Program-made: the position numbers and the translations under genes
Assembly (NCBI RefSeq): GCF_000717655.1
Contig: NZ_JNZY01000004.1
Span: forward strand, 124,001 to 188,000
DNA length: 64,000 nt
DNA from: Streptomyces katrae
GTDB lineage: Bacteria > Actinomycetota > Actinomycetes > Streptomycetales > Streptomycetaceae
Reading direction: 5' to 3'
Part shown: piece after piece, positions 23,741-32,889 of the stretch
How the letters are laid out: each line of letters begins with the position of its first letter
Position numbering within the stretch: position 1 is the first letter of the stretch
The notes under the pieces: model-generated
What the model was told of the DNA's origin: nothing
The model's database searches: none
The model's input: only the letters and a program-made list of their open reading frames with translations

Positions 23741-23970
23741 GACGGATCGGCCTTCCTGTACGCCCGGGAACCCGGGATGCGGATGCGGGATGCACGGGAC
23801 TCTCACAGGTGTCCATGACCGAAGTGCGCGGCGATTGTGACCGGACGATGACCGTTTCGCTGCGGTGCACGTCACAACCGAAAGTCGGATCTTTTCGGCG
23901 GATTACGCAACCTACAGTCGTGCCGTTCGCATCTCCTTTTGCGGACGATCATTACTTGGAGGGGTTTTCG

Positions 23971-25206
23971 TTGAGCCGCACACGCCGTATCGCACGCAGC
24001 CGCCACGCCATGCTGGCCGGGACCGCACTCATGGCCGCCGCGCTGACCGCCTGCGGGGGCGGCTCGGGCAGCGGGAAGGACGGCGGGAGCGGGTCCGGCG
24101 CGGCGGAGATGAAGAAGAAGCCGGACATGGCGATATCCGTGAACCTCACGGGCGATCAGGCCAAGCCCGGCGAGCCGGTGAAGGTGACCCTCGCCGAGGG
24201 GAAGCTGTCCCTCGTGAAGGTGTCCGACGGCAAGGGCGGTGAACTGCCCGGGAAGATAGCCGACGACGGCAAGTCCTGGACGTCCGAGCGCAACGCCTCG
24301 CCGGGCACGGACTACAAGGTCGAGGCCCAGAACAGCGACAGCCAGAGCGCGAGCGCCCAGTTCAAGACGGCCGCCGCGGACAAGGTGAACAAGGTCACGA
24401 TCAACCCGGGCAAGGCCAACCCCGTGGTGGGCATCGCCCAGCCGGTCTCGATCGTCTTCGACAACCCGGTGAAGAACAAGGCCGAGGTCGAGAAGCACCT
24501 GAAGGTCACCACCTCGAACAACACCGAGGGCTCCTGGGGCTGGTTCAAGGACTACACCGGCAACGACCGGGTGGACTGGCGGCCGAAGGAGTACTGGAAG
24601 TCCGGCACCGACGTGAAGGTCGAGATGAACCTCAACGGGGTGGACTCGGGCCAGGGCGGCGGAATGTTCGTCAAGGACTACAACACCGAGTTCAAGATCG
24701 GCAAGGACCGCCGGCTCCAGGTGAACCTCGACACCAAGAAGATGACGGTGACCGAGGACGGCCAGGCGGTGAAGACCATCCCGGTCTCGGCGGGCACGCC
24801 CGGCGGCCAGAAGGCCTCCTGGTCCGGGAAGATGGTGCTGATGAGCAAGGAGGGCACCATCCGGATGGACTCCCAGACGGTGGGCCTGGGCGACTCCTAC
24901 GACAAGATGGTCGACTACTCGATGCGGGTGACCTGGTCGGGCATGTACATCCACGCCGCACCGTGGAACACGGGCAACTTCGGCCGAGCCAATGCCAGTT
25001 CCGGCTGCGTGGGGATGAGCGACTCCGACGCGAAGGCACTGTTCGCCATGGCCCAGGTCGGCGACCTGGTCGAGGTCACCGGCGACGGCTCCAAGGGCAA
25101 GGCCGAGATCGGCAACGGCTACGGCGAGTGGAACCTGTCCTGGGACGAGTGGAAGGCCAAGAGCGCCCTGGCCGGCGGCGCGGGCGGCACTCCCCAGAAC
25201 GGCTGA
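23971..25206 (+). CDS. L,D-transpeptidase lipoprotein (YkuD domain)
   Basis: 411 aa from the TTG at 23971 with GGAGG eight bases upstream. Lipoprotein signal ends ALTAC (C28), followed by a Gly/Ser linker. Two Ig-like domains (about 50-270), then the catalytic YkuD domain with H328 and nucleophile C346 in HAAPWNTGNFGRANASSGC. It makes 3-3 crosslinks in peptidoglycan or attaches proteins. It is divergent from femX, so four consecutive envelope functions are clustered. Upstream 23741-23970 must hold both promoters; no clear repeat seen. Confidence 0.9.
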   Translation: MSRTRRIARSRHAMLAGTALMAAALTACGGGSGSGKDGGSGSGAAEMKKKPDMAISVNLTGDQAKPGEPVKVTLAEGKLSLVKVSDGKGGELPGKIADDGKSWTSERNASPGTDYKVEAQNSDSQSASAQFKTAAADKVNKVTINPGKANPVVGIAQPVSIVFDNPVKNKAEVEKHLKVTTSNNTEGSWGWFKDYTGNDRVDWRPKEYWKSGTDVKVEMNLNGVDSGQGGGMFVKDYNTEFKIGKDRRLQVNLDTKKMTVTEDGQAVKTIPVSAGTPGGQKASWSGKMVLMSKEGTIRMDSQTVGLGDSYDKMVDYSMRVTWSGMYIHAAPWNTGNFGRANASSGCVGMSDSDAKALFAMAQVGDLVEVTGDGSKGKAEIGNGYGEWNLSWDEWKAKSALAGGAGGTPQNG

Positions 25207-25214
25207 TCCCGCAC

Positions 25215-25298
25215 TTGACACGCATTCAATCGTTACCAGCGCGTAACTTACCGTTGGGTTACTTTCGGTAACCGCCTCCCGTTACCGTCGGGTCACTT
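25215..25298 (+). promoter_or_regulatory. Promoter region with repeated GTTAC/GTAAC motifs before the CocE-type hydrolase
   Basis: Contains TTGACA (25215-25220), GTTAC-n6-GTAAC (25232-25236 and 25243-25247), an inverted GGTTAC-n5-GTAACC (25257-25273), GTTAC at 25281 and GTCAC at 25292, so half sites recur at roughly 11-bp spacing. The gTnAc-n6-GaAAc layout resembles GlnR sites; PhoP-type 11-bp direct repeats are an alternative. The same GTTAC-n6-GTAAC occurs before the SGNH lipase at 55464. Confidence 0.45.
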
Positions 25299-25326
25299 TG
25301 ACACCGGCGCACGCGAGGAGCGATTG

Positions 25327-26925
25327 ATGGTCCGTACCGTCCGCACCACCCCCGCCGCGGCTGCCGTGGTGGCCGTACTGGCGGCGACCGCCCTGGGCCT
25401 GGCCCCCCACCAGGCCCAGGCGGCGCCCGCACCTGCTGCCGCAGCTGCGGCCGACACCTCGGCGGAGCTGCGTTTCCACGACATCCCCGGCTCCGGCGGG
25501 ATCACCCTCAAGGGCAACGTGTTCACCCCGGCGGGCGCCCAGCCCGGCCGGAAATACCCGCTGATCGTGCTCCCCACCAGCTGGGGCATGCCGCAGATCG
25601 AATACGTCGCGCAGGCCAGGAAACTCGCCGACGACGGCTACGTGGTGGTCAGTTACACCTCCCGCGGCTTCTGGCTCTCCGGCGGCGAGATCGAGGTGGC
25701 CGGCCCGCCGGACACCGCCGACGTCTCCGCCGTCATCGACTGGGCGCTGGCCAACACCCCTGCCGACGCGGCCCACATCGGCCTGGGCGGCGTCTCGTAC
25801 GGCGCGGGCATCAGCCTGCTGGCCTCGGCGCACGACCCCCGGATCAAGGCCGTGGTCGCGCTCAGCGGCTGGGCCGACCTCATCGAGTCGATCTACTCGG
25901 GCCGCACCCAGCACCTCCAGGCCGCCGCGATGCTCGGCGCCGCCGGCTGCCTCACCGGCCGCCCGGGCCCCGAACTCCGGCAGATCCTGGGCGACTTCCT
26001 CGGATCCCGGCTGTACCGGGAGGCGCAGATGATCGAGTGGGGCAAGAAGCGCTCGGCCGTGGAACAGATCGACGAGATCAACGCCAACGGCGCCGCGATC
26101 ATGCTGGGCAACGCCTGGGGCGACACCATCTTCCCGCCCAACCAGTACGCGGCCTTCTACGAGAAGCTGACCGGCCCCAAGCGCCTGGAGTTCCGGCCCG
26201 GAGACCACGCCACCGCCGAGGGCACCGGCCTGCTCGGGCTGCCCAACGACACCTGGACCAACGCCCACCGCTGGTTCGACCGCTACCTCAAGGGCGAGCG
26301 CAACGGTGTCGACACCGAGGCCCCGGTGCAGATCAAGTCCCGCAGCAACGACGGCTACGAGGGTTACCCCGACTGGAAGTCGGTCGGCTCCGGCGGCGTG
26401 GAGAAGCTCGCGCTCGCCGACAGCGAGCACCTCTTCACGGGCATCGACTCGGGCGCCGACGGCGGCGTCATCTTCCTCTCCAGCATCCTCGACCAGTTCG
26501 TCAAGGCGCCCCCGACCGCCTCCATCCCGCTGCTGCCCCGCGCCTTCGCCGCCGTCTGGCAGTCACCGCGCCACGACGCGGAGCGCCGCATCCGCGGAAC
26601 GGTGAAGCTGCACACCACCGTCACCCCCACCGCCTCGGACGGCACCTTCGTCGCGTACCTCTACGACGTCGGCCCGCTCGGCATCGGCAAGCTCGTCAGC
26701 AACGCCCCGTACACCTTCCACGGCAAGCCCCGGGGCCAGGCCTTCGGCGTGGACCTGGAGCTGTTCTCCACCGCCTACGACGTGCCCGAGGGCCACCGGC
26801 TCGCCCTCGTGATCGACACCGTCGACCCCCTCTACATCGAGCACAACCCCACCGGCGCACAGCTGACCTTCTCCTCGCCGCGCACCGATCCCTCGTACGC
26901 CTCGGTACCTCTGCGCGAGCAGTGA
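25327..26925 (+). CDS. Secreted CocE/NonD-family (X-Pro dipeptidyl-peptidase-like) hydrolase
   Basis: 532 aa; ATG at 25327 with GAGGAG six bases upstream. Sec signal peptide with cleavage near APHQAQA-AP (about 31). The alpha/beta-hydrolase core has the nucleophile elbow GGVSYGAG, a SRGFWLSGGE oxyanion loop typical of the S15/CocE group, GDTIFPP for the acid and GDHAT for the histidine. A C-terminal jelly-roll domain follows. These enzymes cleave acyl-Xaa-Pro or ester bonds outside the cell; the true substrate is unknown. Promoter repeats suggest nutrient control. Confidence 0.85.
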   Translation: MVRTVRTTPAAAAVVAVLAATALGLAPHQAQAAPAPAAAAAADTSAELRFHDIPGSGGITLKGNVFTPAGAQPGRKYPLIVLPTSWGMPQIEYVAQARKLADDGYVVVSYTSRGFWLSGGEIEVAGPPDTADVSAVIDWALANTPADAAHIGLGGVSYGAGISLLASAHDPRIKAVVALSGWADLIESIYSGRTQHLQAAAMLGAAGCLTGRPGPELRQILGDFLGSRLYREAQMIEWGKKRSAVEQIDEINANGAAIMLGNAWGDTIFPPNQYAAFYEKLTGPKRLEFRPGDHATAEGTGLLGLPNDTWTNAHRWFDRYLKGERNGVDTEAPVQIKSRSNDGYEGYPDWKSVGSGGVEKLALADSEHLFTGIDSGADGGVIFLSSILDQFVKAPPTASIPLLPRAFAAVWQSPRHDAERRIRGTVKLHTTVTPTASDGTFVAYLYDVGPLGIGKLVSNAPYTFHGKPRGQAFGVDLELFSTAYDVPEGHRLALVIDTVDPLYIEHNPTGAQLTFSSPRTDPSYASVPLREQ

Positions 26926-26961
26926 TCTGCGGCTGCTGCCGGACGGGGCGGCTCTTCGGAG

Positions 26962-27846
26962 CTACCGTGCACCGCCCGGCAGCACCGTTCCGGGTTCGGC
27001 CTCGGCGACGTCGACCGCCTCGGTCTTCAGGCTGCGCCGCTCGAACCGCGCCACCCAGCCGGCGAACCAGGAGAGCAGCATGCACATCCCGATGTAGATC
27101 GGGGAGATGATCATCACGACCGGGATGAACGGGAGATCGTAGTCGAGGTTCGAGGCGATCAGCTTGCCCGCGTGCAGGAACTCCTCGTACGTGATCAGAT
27201 AGCCGAGCGAGGTGTCCTTCAGGGCCACCACCAGCTGGCTGATGATCGTGGGCAGCATCGCCCGGACCGCCTGCGGGCCGAGCACGTACGTCGTGACCTG
27301 GGTCTTGCGCATGCCCAGCGCGTACGCCGCCTCCCGCTGGCCCTTGTCGACCGAGTTGATGCCCGTACGGAAGACCTCGGCGAGCACCGAGCCGTTGTAC
27401 AGGGTCAGCCCCGCCACCAGCGCGGGCAGCGGCTGGACCTTCAGGGCGACGAAGATGAAGAAGATCATCACCAGCACCGGTATGGCCCGGAAGAACTCCA
27501 CGCACAGCGTGGCCGCCCAGCGCAGCGGCCGGTGTACGGAGAGCCGCCCGGTCGCGAGCACCGCGCCGAGGACGAGCGAGAACACCGACGCGTACAGGAA
27601 GGCCTTGAGGGTGTTCCCCAGCCCTTTGAGCAGCAGCTCCTGGATGCCCTCGTAGGTGAAGGGGCCCCACTTGGCGGCGGTGAACTGGTCGGTGTCGAAG
27701 AGGAGGTAGAGGATCCAGGCGAGCAGGCCGACGATCACGACCGTCGAGGCGATCCCGTAGAGGAAGTGCCGGCGCCGGGCGCGGGGACCGGGCAGGTCGT
27801 AGAGGGCGGTGGACTCCAGCTCCCCGGGGAGCGCGTGTGCGGTCAT
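26962..27846 (-). CDS. gluD: Glutamate ABC transporter permease, GluD-like
   Basis: 294 aa, HisM-type inner-membrane permease with five or six helices and the EAA loop (EAAYALGMRKTQVTTYVLGPQAVRAMLP). ATG overlaps the gluC stop. The four genes 30185 to 26962 form a complete polar amino acid importer in the order gluA-gluB-gluC-gluD known from Corynebacterium and Streptomyces. Confidence 0.88.
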   Translation of the reverse strand: MTAHALPGELESTALYDLPGPRARRRHFLYGIASTVVIVGLLAWILYLLFDTDQFTAAKWGPFTYEGIQELLLKGLGNTLKAFLYASVFSLVLGAVLATGRLSVHRPLRWAATLCVEFFRAIPVLVMIFFIFVALKVQPLPALVAGLTLYNGSVLAEVFRTGINSVDKGQREAAYALGMRKTQVTTYVLGPQAVRAMLPTIISQLVVALKDTSLGYLITYEEFLHAGKLIASNLDYDLPFIPVVMIISPIYIGMCMLLSWFAGWVARFERRSLKTEAVDVAEAEPGTVLPGGAR

Positions 27847-28487
27847 CGGGCGATCCCCCAGCGCTTCTCCAGCACGTTGAACAGCGCGCTGATGGACAAG
27901 GTGATGATCAGGTAGCCGACGGCGATCCAGACGAAGGTCCAGACGATGCCGTAGCCCAGCTCGTTGAGGGTCTTGTACGTGCCCAGCAGCTCCGTGACGC
28001 TGAAGGCGCCGGCGATCGCCGAGTTCTTGGCGAGTGCGATCAGGGTGGAGCCGATGGGCGGGATGACGCTGCGGAAGGCCTGCGGCAGGACGACGGCGCC
28101 GAGGGTCTGGGCGAAGGTCATGCCGAGGCTGCGGGAGGCTTCGCCCTGGCCCTTGGGCACGGTGTTGATGCCCGAGCGCAGGACCTCGCAGATGAAGGCG
28201 GAGGTGTAGCAGCCCAGCGCCAGGACCGCGAACACCTGGAAGGGCAGCACGATCCCGAAGCGCGGCAGGCCCAGCAGCACGGCGAAGAAGAGGAGCGTGA
28301 GCGGGGTGTTGCGCAGCACGGTGACCCAGACCGTGCCGAAGACCCGGAAGGAGCCGACGGGCGCGACGCGGAAGGAGGCCATCACGAAGCCGAGGACGAG
28401 GGCGAGGATCGAGGCGTAGACCGTGAGCTCGAGGGTGCCGAGGAAGCCCTCTCCGTAGACCGAGAAGTTCTCCGTGAGTACGTGCAT
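27843..28487 (-). CDS. gluC: Glutamate ABC transporter permease, GluC-like
   Basis: 214 aa, from the ATG at 28487. HisM-type permease with EAA loop EASRSLGMTFAQTLGAVVLPQAFR and the LRNTPLTLLFF segment conserved in polar amino acid permeases. Lies 16 bases after gluB and overlaps gluD by four, forming the heterodimeric channel with it. Confidence 0.88.
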   Translation of the reverse strand: MHVLTENFSVYGEGFLGTLELTVYASILALVLGFVMASFRVAPVGSFRVFGTVWVTVLRNTPLTLLFFAVLLGLPRFGIVLPFQVFAVLALGCYTSAFICEVLRSGINTVPKGQGEASRSLGMTFAQTLGAVVLPQAFRSVIPPIGSTLIALAKNSAIAGAFSVTELLGTYKTLNELGYGIVWTFVWIAVGYLIITLSISALFNVLEKRWGIAR

Positions 28488-28503
28488 GGTGGTGCGCTCT
28501 CCC

Positions 28504-29430
28504 TCAGCTCGCCGGGTAGCGGTCGATGGCGGGCGGCTTCGGGGCGGGCACGCCGGAGAGGCCGAGCGTGGCCTCGTACGCCTTCTTCCAGTTGCCGTTC
28601 TTCTCGTTCTCCTCCAGGGCGTCGTCGAGGGCGAAGCGCAGGGCGTTGTCACTGCGCGGGACGCCGATCCCGTAGGGCTCCCGGGAGAAGGGCTTGCCGA
28701 CCACCTTGAGCTCGTCGGGGACCTTGGCCGCGTAGCCGAGGAGGATGGAGTCGTCGGTGGAGACGGCGTCGACCTGGTAGGTCAGCAGGTTGTCCACGCA
28801 GGCCGAGTAGGTGTCGTACGCGACCAGGGCCGCGCGGGGGTACTCCCTCTGGAGCCGCTGGTACGGGGTGGAACCGGCGGCGGAGCAGACCTTCTTGCCG
28901 GCGAGGTCCTCGGGCCCCTTGATGTCCCTCTCGTCCTTGCGGACGAGAAGGGACTGGCCGGCCATGAAGTACGGGCCGGCGAAGCCGACCTGCTTCTTGC
29001 GGTTGTCGTTGATCGTGTAGGTGCCGACGTAGTAGTCGATCTGGCCGTTCTGGAGGGCGGTTTCGCGGTTGGCCGAGGCGATCGTCTTGAACTCGGTCGT
29101 CTTGGGATCGAAGCCGAGGGAGGCCGACATCATCTTGGCGATCTCGATGTCGAAGCCGGAGTAGCGGCCGCTCGCGGGGTCCTTCTCGCCCAGGTAGGGC
29201 TGGTCCTCCTTGACGCCGACCACGAGGCGGCCGCGTCGCTTGGCGCGCTCCCAGGTACGCGACTGCGGCAGCTCGAAGCCGGTCGCGACCTTGTACACCG
29301 GCAGGTCCTCGGCCTGCGGGCCCTTCACCGGGGGGCTGCCCTCCTTGCCGCAGCCGGCGAGGACCGCCAGCAGGGCGGCGACGAGGAGCAGGAGGCAGGC
29401 GCGCGGCCGCGCGCCGCGGGTTCCCTTCAT
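28504..29430 (-). CDS. gluB: Glutamate-binding lipoprotein, GluB-like
   Basis: 308 aa, lipoprotein signal ending VLAGC (C27). Bacterial solute-binding type 3 domain: GRLVVGVKEDQPYLGEKDPASGRYSGFDIEIA, IDYYVGTYTINDNRKK, AGPYF, and two cysteines (C182, C211) that could form the disulfide seen in GluB. Captures glutamate, aspartate or glutamine outside the cell and delivers it to GluCD. Eleven bases after gluA. Confidence 0.88.
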   Translation of the reverse strand: MKGTRGARPRACLLLLVAALLAVLAGCGKEGSPPVKGPQAEDLPVYKVATGFELPQSRTWERAKRRGRLVVGVKEDQPYLGEKDPASGRYSGFDIEIAKMMSASLGFDPKTTEFKTIASANRETALQNGQIDYYVGTYTINDNRKKQVGFAGPYFMAGQSLLVRKDERDIKGPEDLAGKKVCSAAGSTPYQRLQREYPRAALVAYDTYSACVDNLLTYQVDAVSTDDSILLGYAAKVPDELKVVGKPFSREPYGIGVPRSDNALRFALDDALEENEKNGNWKKAYEATLGLSGVPAPKPPAIDRYPAS

Positions 29431-29441
29431 CGGCCCGCCCC

Positions 29442-30185
29442 TCAGTGCTTGAGGATCTTGGAGAGGAAGTCCTTGGCCCGTTCGCTCTCCGGAGCGGTGA
29501 AGAAGGCCTCCGGTGTCCGGTCCTCGACGATCCTGCCGTCGGCCATGAACACGACGCGGTTGGCGGCGGAGCGGGCGAAGCCCATCTCGTGGGTGACCAC
29601 GACCATGGTCATGCCGTCGGCGGCGAGCTGCCGCATGACCTCCAGCACCTCGTTGATCATTTCGGGGTCGAGGGCGGAGGTGGGCTCGTCGAAGAGCAGT
29701 GCCTTGGGATCCATGGCCAGGGCGCGGGCGATGGCGACGCGCTGCTGCTGGCCGCCGGAGAGCTGGGCGGGGTACTTCGGTGCCTGGTCGGCGAGGCCGA
29801 CGCGGGCGAGCAGCTCCCGGGAGCGCTTGTCGGCCTCGTCCTTCCTGCGCTTCCTGACCTTCACCTGCGCGAGCGAGACGTTGGCGAGGACGGTCTTGTG
29901 CGCGAAGAGGTTGAAGGACTGGAAGACCATCCCGACGTCGGCGCGGAGCGCGGCCAGATCCTTGCCCTCGTCCGGCAGCGGCTTGCCCTCGAGCCTGATC
30001 GTGCCCGACTCGATCGTCTCCAGGCGGTTGATGGTCCGGCACAGGGTCGACTTCCCGGAACCGGACGGGCCGATGATCACCACCACCTCCCCGCGGCCGA
30101 CCGTGAGGTTGATGTCCTGGAGGACGTGCAACGCCCCGTAGTGCTTGTTGACGTCCCGCAGCTCGATCAACGGATCAACAGCCAT
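29442..30185 (-). CDS. gluA: Glutamate ABC transporter ATPase, GluA-like
   Basis: 247 aa ABC ATPase: Walker [11 protein letters not shown]-loop FQSFNLF, signature LSGGQQQRV, Walker [14 protein letters not shown]-loop THEMGFA. First gene of the gluABCD operon; its promoter must lie in 30186-30325, where I see no clear repeat. Confidence 0.92.
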   Translation of the reverse strand: MAVDPLIELRDVNKHYGALHVLQDINLTVGRGEVVVIIGPSGSGKSTLCRTINRLETIESGTIRLEGKPLPDEGKDLAALRADVGMVFQSFNLFAHKTVLANVSLAQVKVRKRRKDEADKRSRELLARVGLADQAPKYPAQLSGGQQQRVAIARALAMDPKALLFDEPTSALDPEMINEVLEVMRQLAADGMTMVVVTHEMGFARSAANRVVFMADGRIVEDRTPEAFFTAPESERAKDFLSKILKH

Positions 30186-30325
30186 GCGCTGCCCTGCCCA
30201 CCTGTCGGAATCTCGAGGTCAGCGCAAACTATCCAGCCGCGGAAGAGCACTTCGCCTCGACACGCCTAAAGAGGGCATAAAGCCCGCGCGGTGATGAAAC
30301 AGACCGCCGGATCCCGCAGAAGGGC

Positions 30326-30766
30326 TCAGCCCTCGGTGGCTTCGGCGTAGGCCTGGGAGAGCTCGGGGGATCCGGTCATCGCCCAGGAGACCCCCGACTC
30401 CACCACGTTCAGCTCGCGCCCCGAGGCCAGGCGGATCACCGGCTGGCCGTTGGGCCACACCTGCCAGGCGGAGCCCAGTTTGGTCCGGATGATCACCGTC
30501 CCGAGGTAGAGGCCCGCGTCGTTTCCGAGCCAGGGCACGACCAGCGGGTCCCGGCGCCAGCGGGGCATCAGCTGGTCGAGCGCCTCCAACGAGGCCGGGC
30601 TCTCGTCGAGTTCCAGCCCGGCCGCCCGCGCGTGGACGCGCAGCATCTCGCATTCCGAGAACAACTCGTTGATGCCCTCGGGGTCCTCCGCGAGGGCGGC
30701 GGCGAGCCCCGCACCCCGTTCCGTTTCGTGCCGGTTCAGCCAGTTGTCCAGGAAGGGGATGTTCAT
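30326..30766 (-). CDS. Conserved hypothetical protein (DUF6278-like)
   Basis: 146 aa, soluble and acidic, no membrane segment. Short helical N-terminus, then a beta-rich half with YLGTVIIRTKLGSAWQVWPNGQPVIRLASGRELNVVESG. I recall this type as DUF6278 in Streptomyces, without function. Monocistronic as far as visible, next to exonuclease III on the same strand 59 bases away. Confidence 0.65.
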   Translation of the reverse strand: MNIPFLDNWLNRHETERGAGLAAALAEDPEGINELFSECEMLRVHARAAGLELDESPASLEALDQLMPRWRRDPLVVPWLGNDAGLYLGTVIIRTKLGSAWQVWPNGQPVIRLASGRELNVVESGVSWAMTGSPELSQAYAEATEG

Positions 30767-30825
30767 ACCGCCCAGCCTGGCACCAGGATCCCGGGCTGGC
30801 CACAGGGCGCGCGGGATCCGTCCGC

Positions 30826-31611
30826 CTAGGCGTCCAGCGCCAGGTCCACGACCACGGGGGCGTGGTCCGAGGCGCCCTTGCCCTTGCGCTCCTCGCGGTC
30901 GACGTAGGCATCGGTGACGGCCTTGGTGAAGGGCTCGTTCCCGTAGACCAGGTCGATGCGCATGCCGCGGTTCTTGGGGAAGGCGAGCTGGCGGTAGTCC
31001 CAGTACGTGTACGGGCGGTCGTACTTGAGCGGGCGCGGCAGCACGTCGGAGAGCCCCGCGGCACGCAGTGCCTCCAGGGCGGCGCGCTCCGCGGGGGTCA
31101 CGTGGGTCAGGCCCGCGAAGACCGCCGGGTCGTAGACGTCCTCGTCGGTGGGGGCCACGTTGAAGTCGCCGAGCACGGCGAACGGGCGCGGGCCGGCCGC
31201 GTCTTCGGCGACGGCCGTGGCCAGCGCGCGGAACCAGTCCAGCTTGTAGCCGTAGTGGTCGTGCTCGACCTCGCGGCCGTTCGGCACGTACACCGACCAC
31301 AGGCGCACCCCGCCGCAGGTGGCGGAGATCGCCCGGGGCTCCTGGACGCCCTCGTAGTCGGGGCCGCCGGGCAGGCCCATGACCACGTCGTCCAGGCCGG
31401 CCTTGGAGATCAGGGCCACCCCGTTCCACCTGCCGGTGGCGTTGACGGCCGCCTCGTAGCCCAGCTCGCGCAGCTGCTCGTGCGGGAACTGCGCCTCGGA
31501 GCACTTGGTCTCCTGGATGCACACGACATCCGGGCCGGAGCTCTCCAGCCAGGGCAGCAGGCGCGGCAGCCGGGCGGTGATCGAGTTGACGTTGAACGTG
31601 GCGATACGCAT
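30826..31611 (-). CDS. xthA: Exodeoxyribonuclease III
   Basis: 261 aa EEP-fold AP endonuclease/3'-5' exonuclease. MRIATFNVNSI at the start, catalytic E in CIQETKC, GDFNVAPTDEDVYDP and the C-terminal KGASDHAPVVVDL with the catalytic Asp-His. Repairs abasic sites. ATG at 31611 preferred over a TTG three codons upstream. Confidence 0.92.
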   Translation of the reverse strand: MRIATFNVNSITARLPRLLPWLESSGPDVVCIQETKCSEAQFPHEQLRELGYEAAVNATGRWNGVALISKAGLDDVVMGLPGGPDYEGVQEPRAISATCGGVRLWSVYVPNGREVEHDHYGYKLDWFRALATAVAEDAAGPRPFAVLGDFNVAPTDEDVYDPAVFAGLTHVTPAERAALEALRAAGLSDVLPRPLKYDRPYTYWDYRQLAFPKNRGMRIDLVYGNEPFTKAVTDAYVDREERKGKGASDHAPVVVDLALDA

Positions 31612-31641
31612 GCCGTCCAACCTACCGCCCGGCTCCGACAG

Positions 31642-32274
31642 TCACAGTTCGGCGGCGTCCCCGGCGGCGAGCCGCCCGTGGTGGGTGCCGCCCAGGGCAG
31701 CCAGGGCGTGGTCGTAGATCGGCCGGGCGATGTCCGAAAGGTAGGCGTCGTGGATGTCGATGGCCCGGCGCGGCTTGACCTCGCGCAGGTAGTCGATCAC
31801 CTCGGCGACCTTGTTCCAGGGCGCGTGCACGGGCAGCATCAGGGTGTCCACGGGCACTTCGGGCACGGTCAGCGCATCGCCGGGGTGGAAGAGCGAACCC
31901 TCCACCAGGTAGCCGACATTGGTGACCTGCGGGATGTCCGGGTGGATCACGGCGTGCAGCTCGCCGTGCACCTGGACCTCGAACCCGGCGGCGCTGAAGG
32001 CGTCCCCGTGGCCGACGGTGTGCACGCGGCCGGGGTACGCCGGGGCCAGCCGCTCCGCGACGCTGCGCAGCGTCCACAGCGCGGCGGCCGGGTTCGCGTC
32101 GAGCGCGGCCCGCAGCCGGCCCTCGTCGAAGTGGTCGGGGTGCTCGTGCGTGACGAGCAGGGCGTCCGCCCCGAGCCCCGCGTCGGGCTCGCTGAACGCG
32201 CCCGGGTCGATGACGAGCACGCGCCCGTCCTTCTCCAGTTGGACACAGGAGTGCAGCCGCTTGGTGAGCTTCAT
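31642..32274 (-). CDS. Metallo-beta-lactamase-fold hydrolase (YycJ/UlaG-like)
   Basis: 210 aa. The HxHxDH metal motif appears as THEHPDHFD (about 42-50); further ligands in LFHPGDALT and PVHAPWNK. The short length and the MKLTKRLHSCVQLEKDGRVLVIDPG start are typical of the beta-lactamase-like L-ascorbate-6-phosphate lactonase relatives. Substrate unknown. Starts 18 bases after the small membrane gene ends, so possibly cotranscribed with the sugar operon. Confidence 0.82.
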   Translation of the reverse strand: MKLTKRLHSCVQLEKDGRVLVIDPGAFSEPDAGLGADALLVTHEHPDHFDEGRLRAALDANPAAALWTLRSVAERLAPAYPGRVHTVGHGDAFSAAGFEVQVHGELHAVIHPDIPQVTNVGYLVEGSLFHPGDALTVPEVPVDTLMLPVHAPWNKVAEVIDYLREVKPRRAIDIHDAYLSDIARPIYDHALAALGGTHHGRLAAGDAAEL

Positions 32275-32292
32275 GGGAGCAGGCTAGTCAGG

Positions 32293-32889
32293 CTAGGGGG
32301 TCGCCGTGGACACCACGTAGACACGGGGCTTCTCCGGGTCCGTGAGGTCGACCGTGACGTCCCGGGTCGGGCGCGGGTTCGGCTGCTCCAGGGTGGTGCC
32401 GTACCAGGAGTTCTGCGGGCCCCAGCTCCAGCCCGCGACCGCGGAGTCGTGCGCCCCGACGGAGACCTCGCGGGTCAGCTCGGCGCGGCTGGTGCCGACC
32501 TCGGCGAGGAAGGAGTCCAGGTCGGCGGGGGTGACCGCGAACTGCACGTACAGCCGGCTGGTGCGCCAGTTGTTGGTCTCGAGGAACCCGACCCGCCAGG
32601 CCTTCGGCGGGATCGGCACCTCGTAGATGCTGCGCTGCACCTTGGACGGCCAGCCGGGGCGCACCTTGGTCGCGCCGACCTTGGCGGCCTTGTCGCGGCC
32701 GCTCTCGCGGCTCTGCTGCGCGGACACGGCGAGGTAGCCGGCGGGCACGCCGACCAGCAGCAGGATGATGATCGCCGTGATCCAGCGGCGCCGGACGACG
32801 TGCCGGCGGTCCTCCACCGGCAGGGGGGTGCCGGGGGTACCGCCCTCGTCCGGGGCCGGCGCCTGGCGGGGCAGGGAGGGCGGGGTCAC
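32293..32889 (-). CDS. Single-pass membrane protein of unknown function
   Basis: 198 aa from the GTG at 32889, which overlaps the ROK gene stop (GTGA). Pro-rich cytoplasmic N-terminus, one transmembrane helix at 37-55 (WITAIIILLLVGVPAGYLAV), then an extracytoplasmic domain with WPSKVQRSIYEVPIPPKAWRVGF and a repeated Trp/Tyr pattern. No family recognised. Its tight coupling to the kinase gene suggests a shared function or regulation only. Confidence 0.65.
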   Translation of the reverse strand: MTPPSLPRQAPAPDEGGTPGTPLPVEDRRHVVRRRWITAIIILLLVGVPAGYLAVSAQQSRESGRDKAAKVGATKVRPGWPSKVQRSIYEVPIPPKAWRVGFLETNNWRTSRLYVQFAVTPADLDSFLAEVGTSRAELTREVSVGAHDSAVAGWSWGPQNSWYGTTLEQPNPRPTRDVTVDLTDPEKPRVYVVSTATP

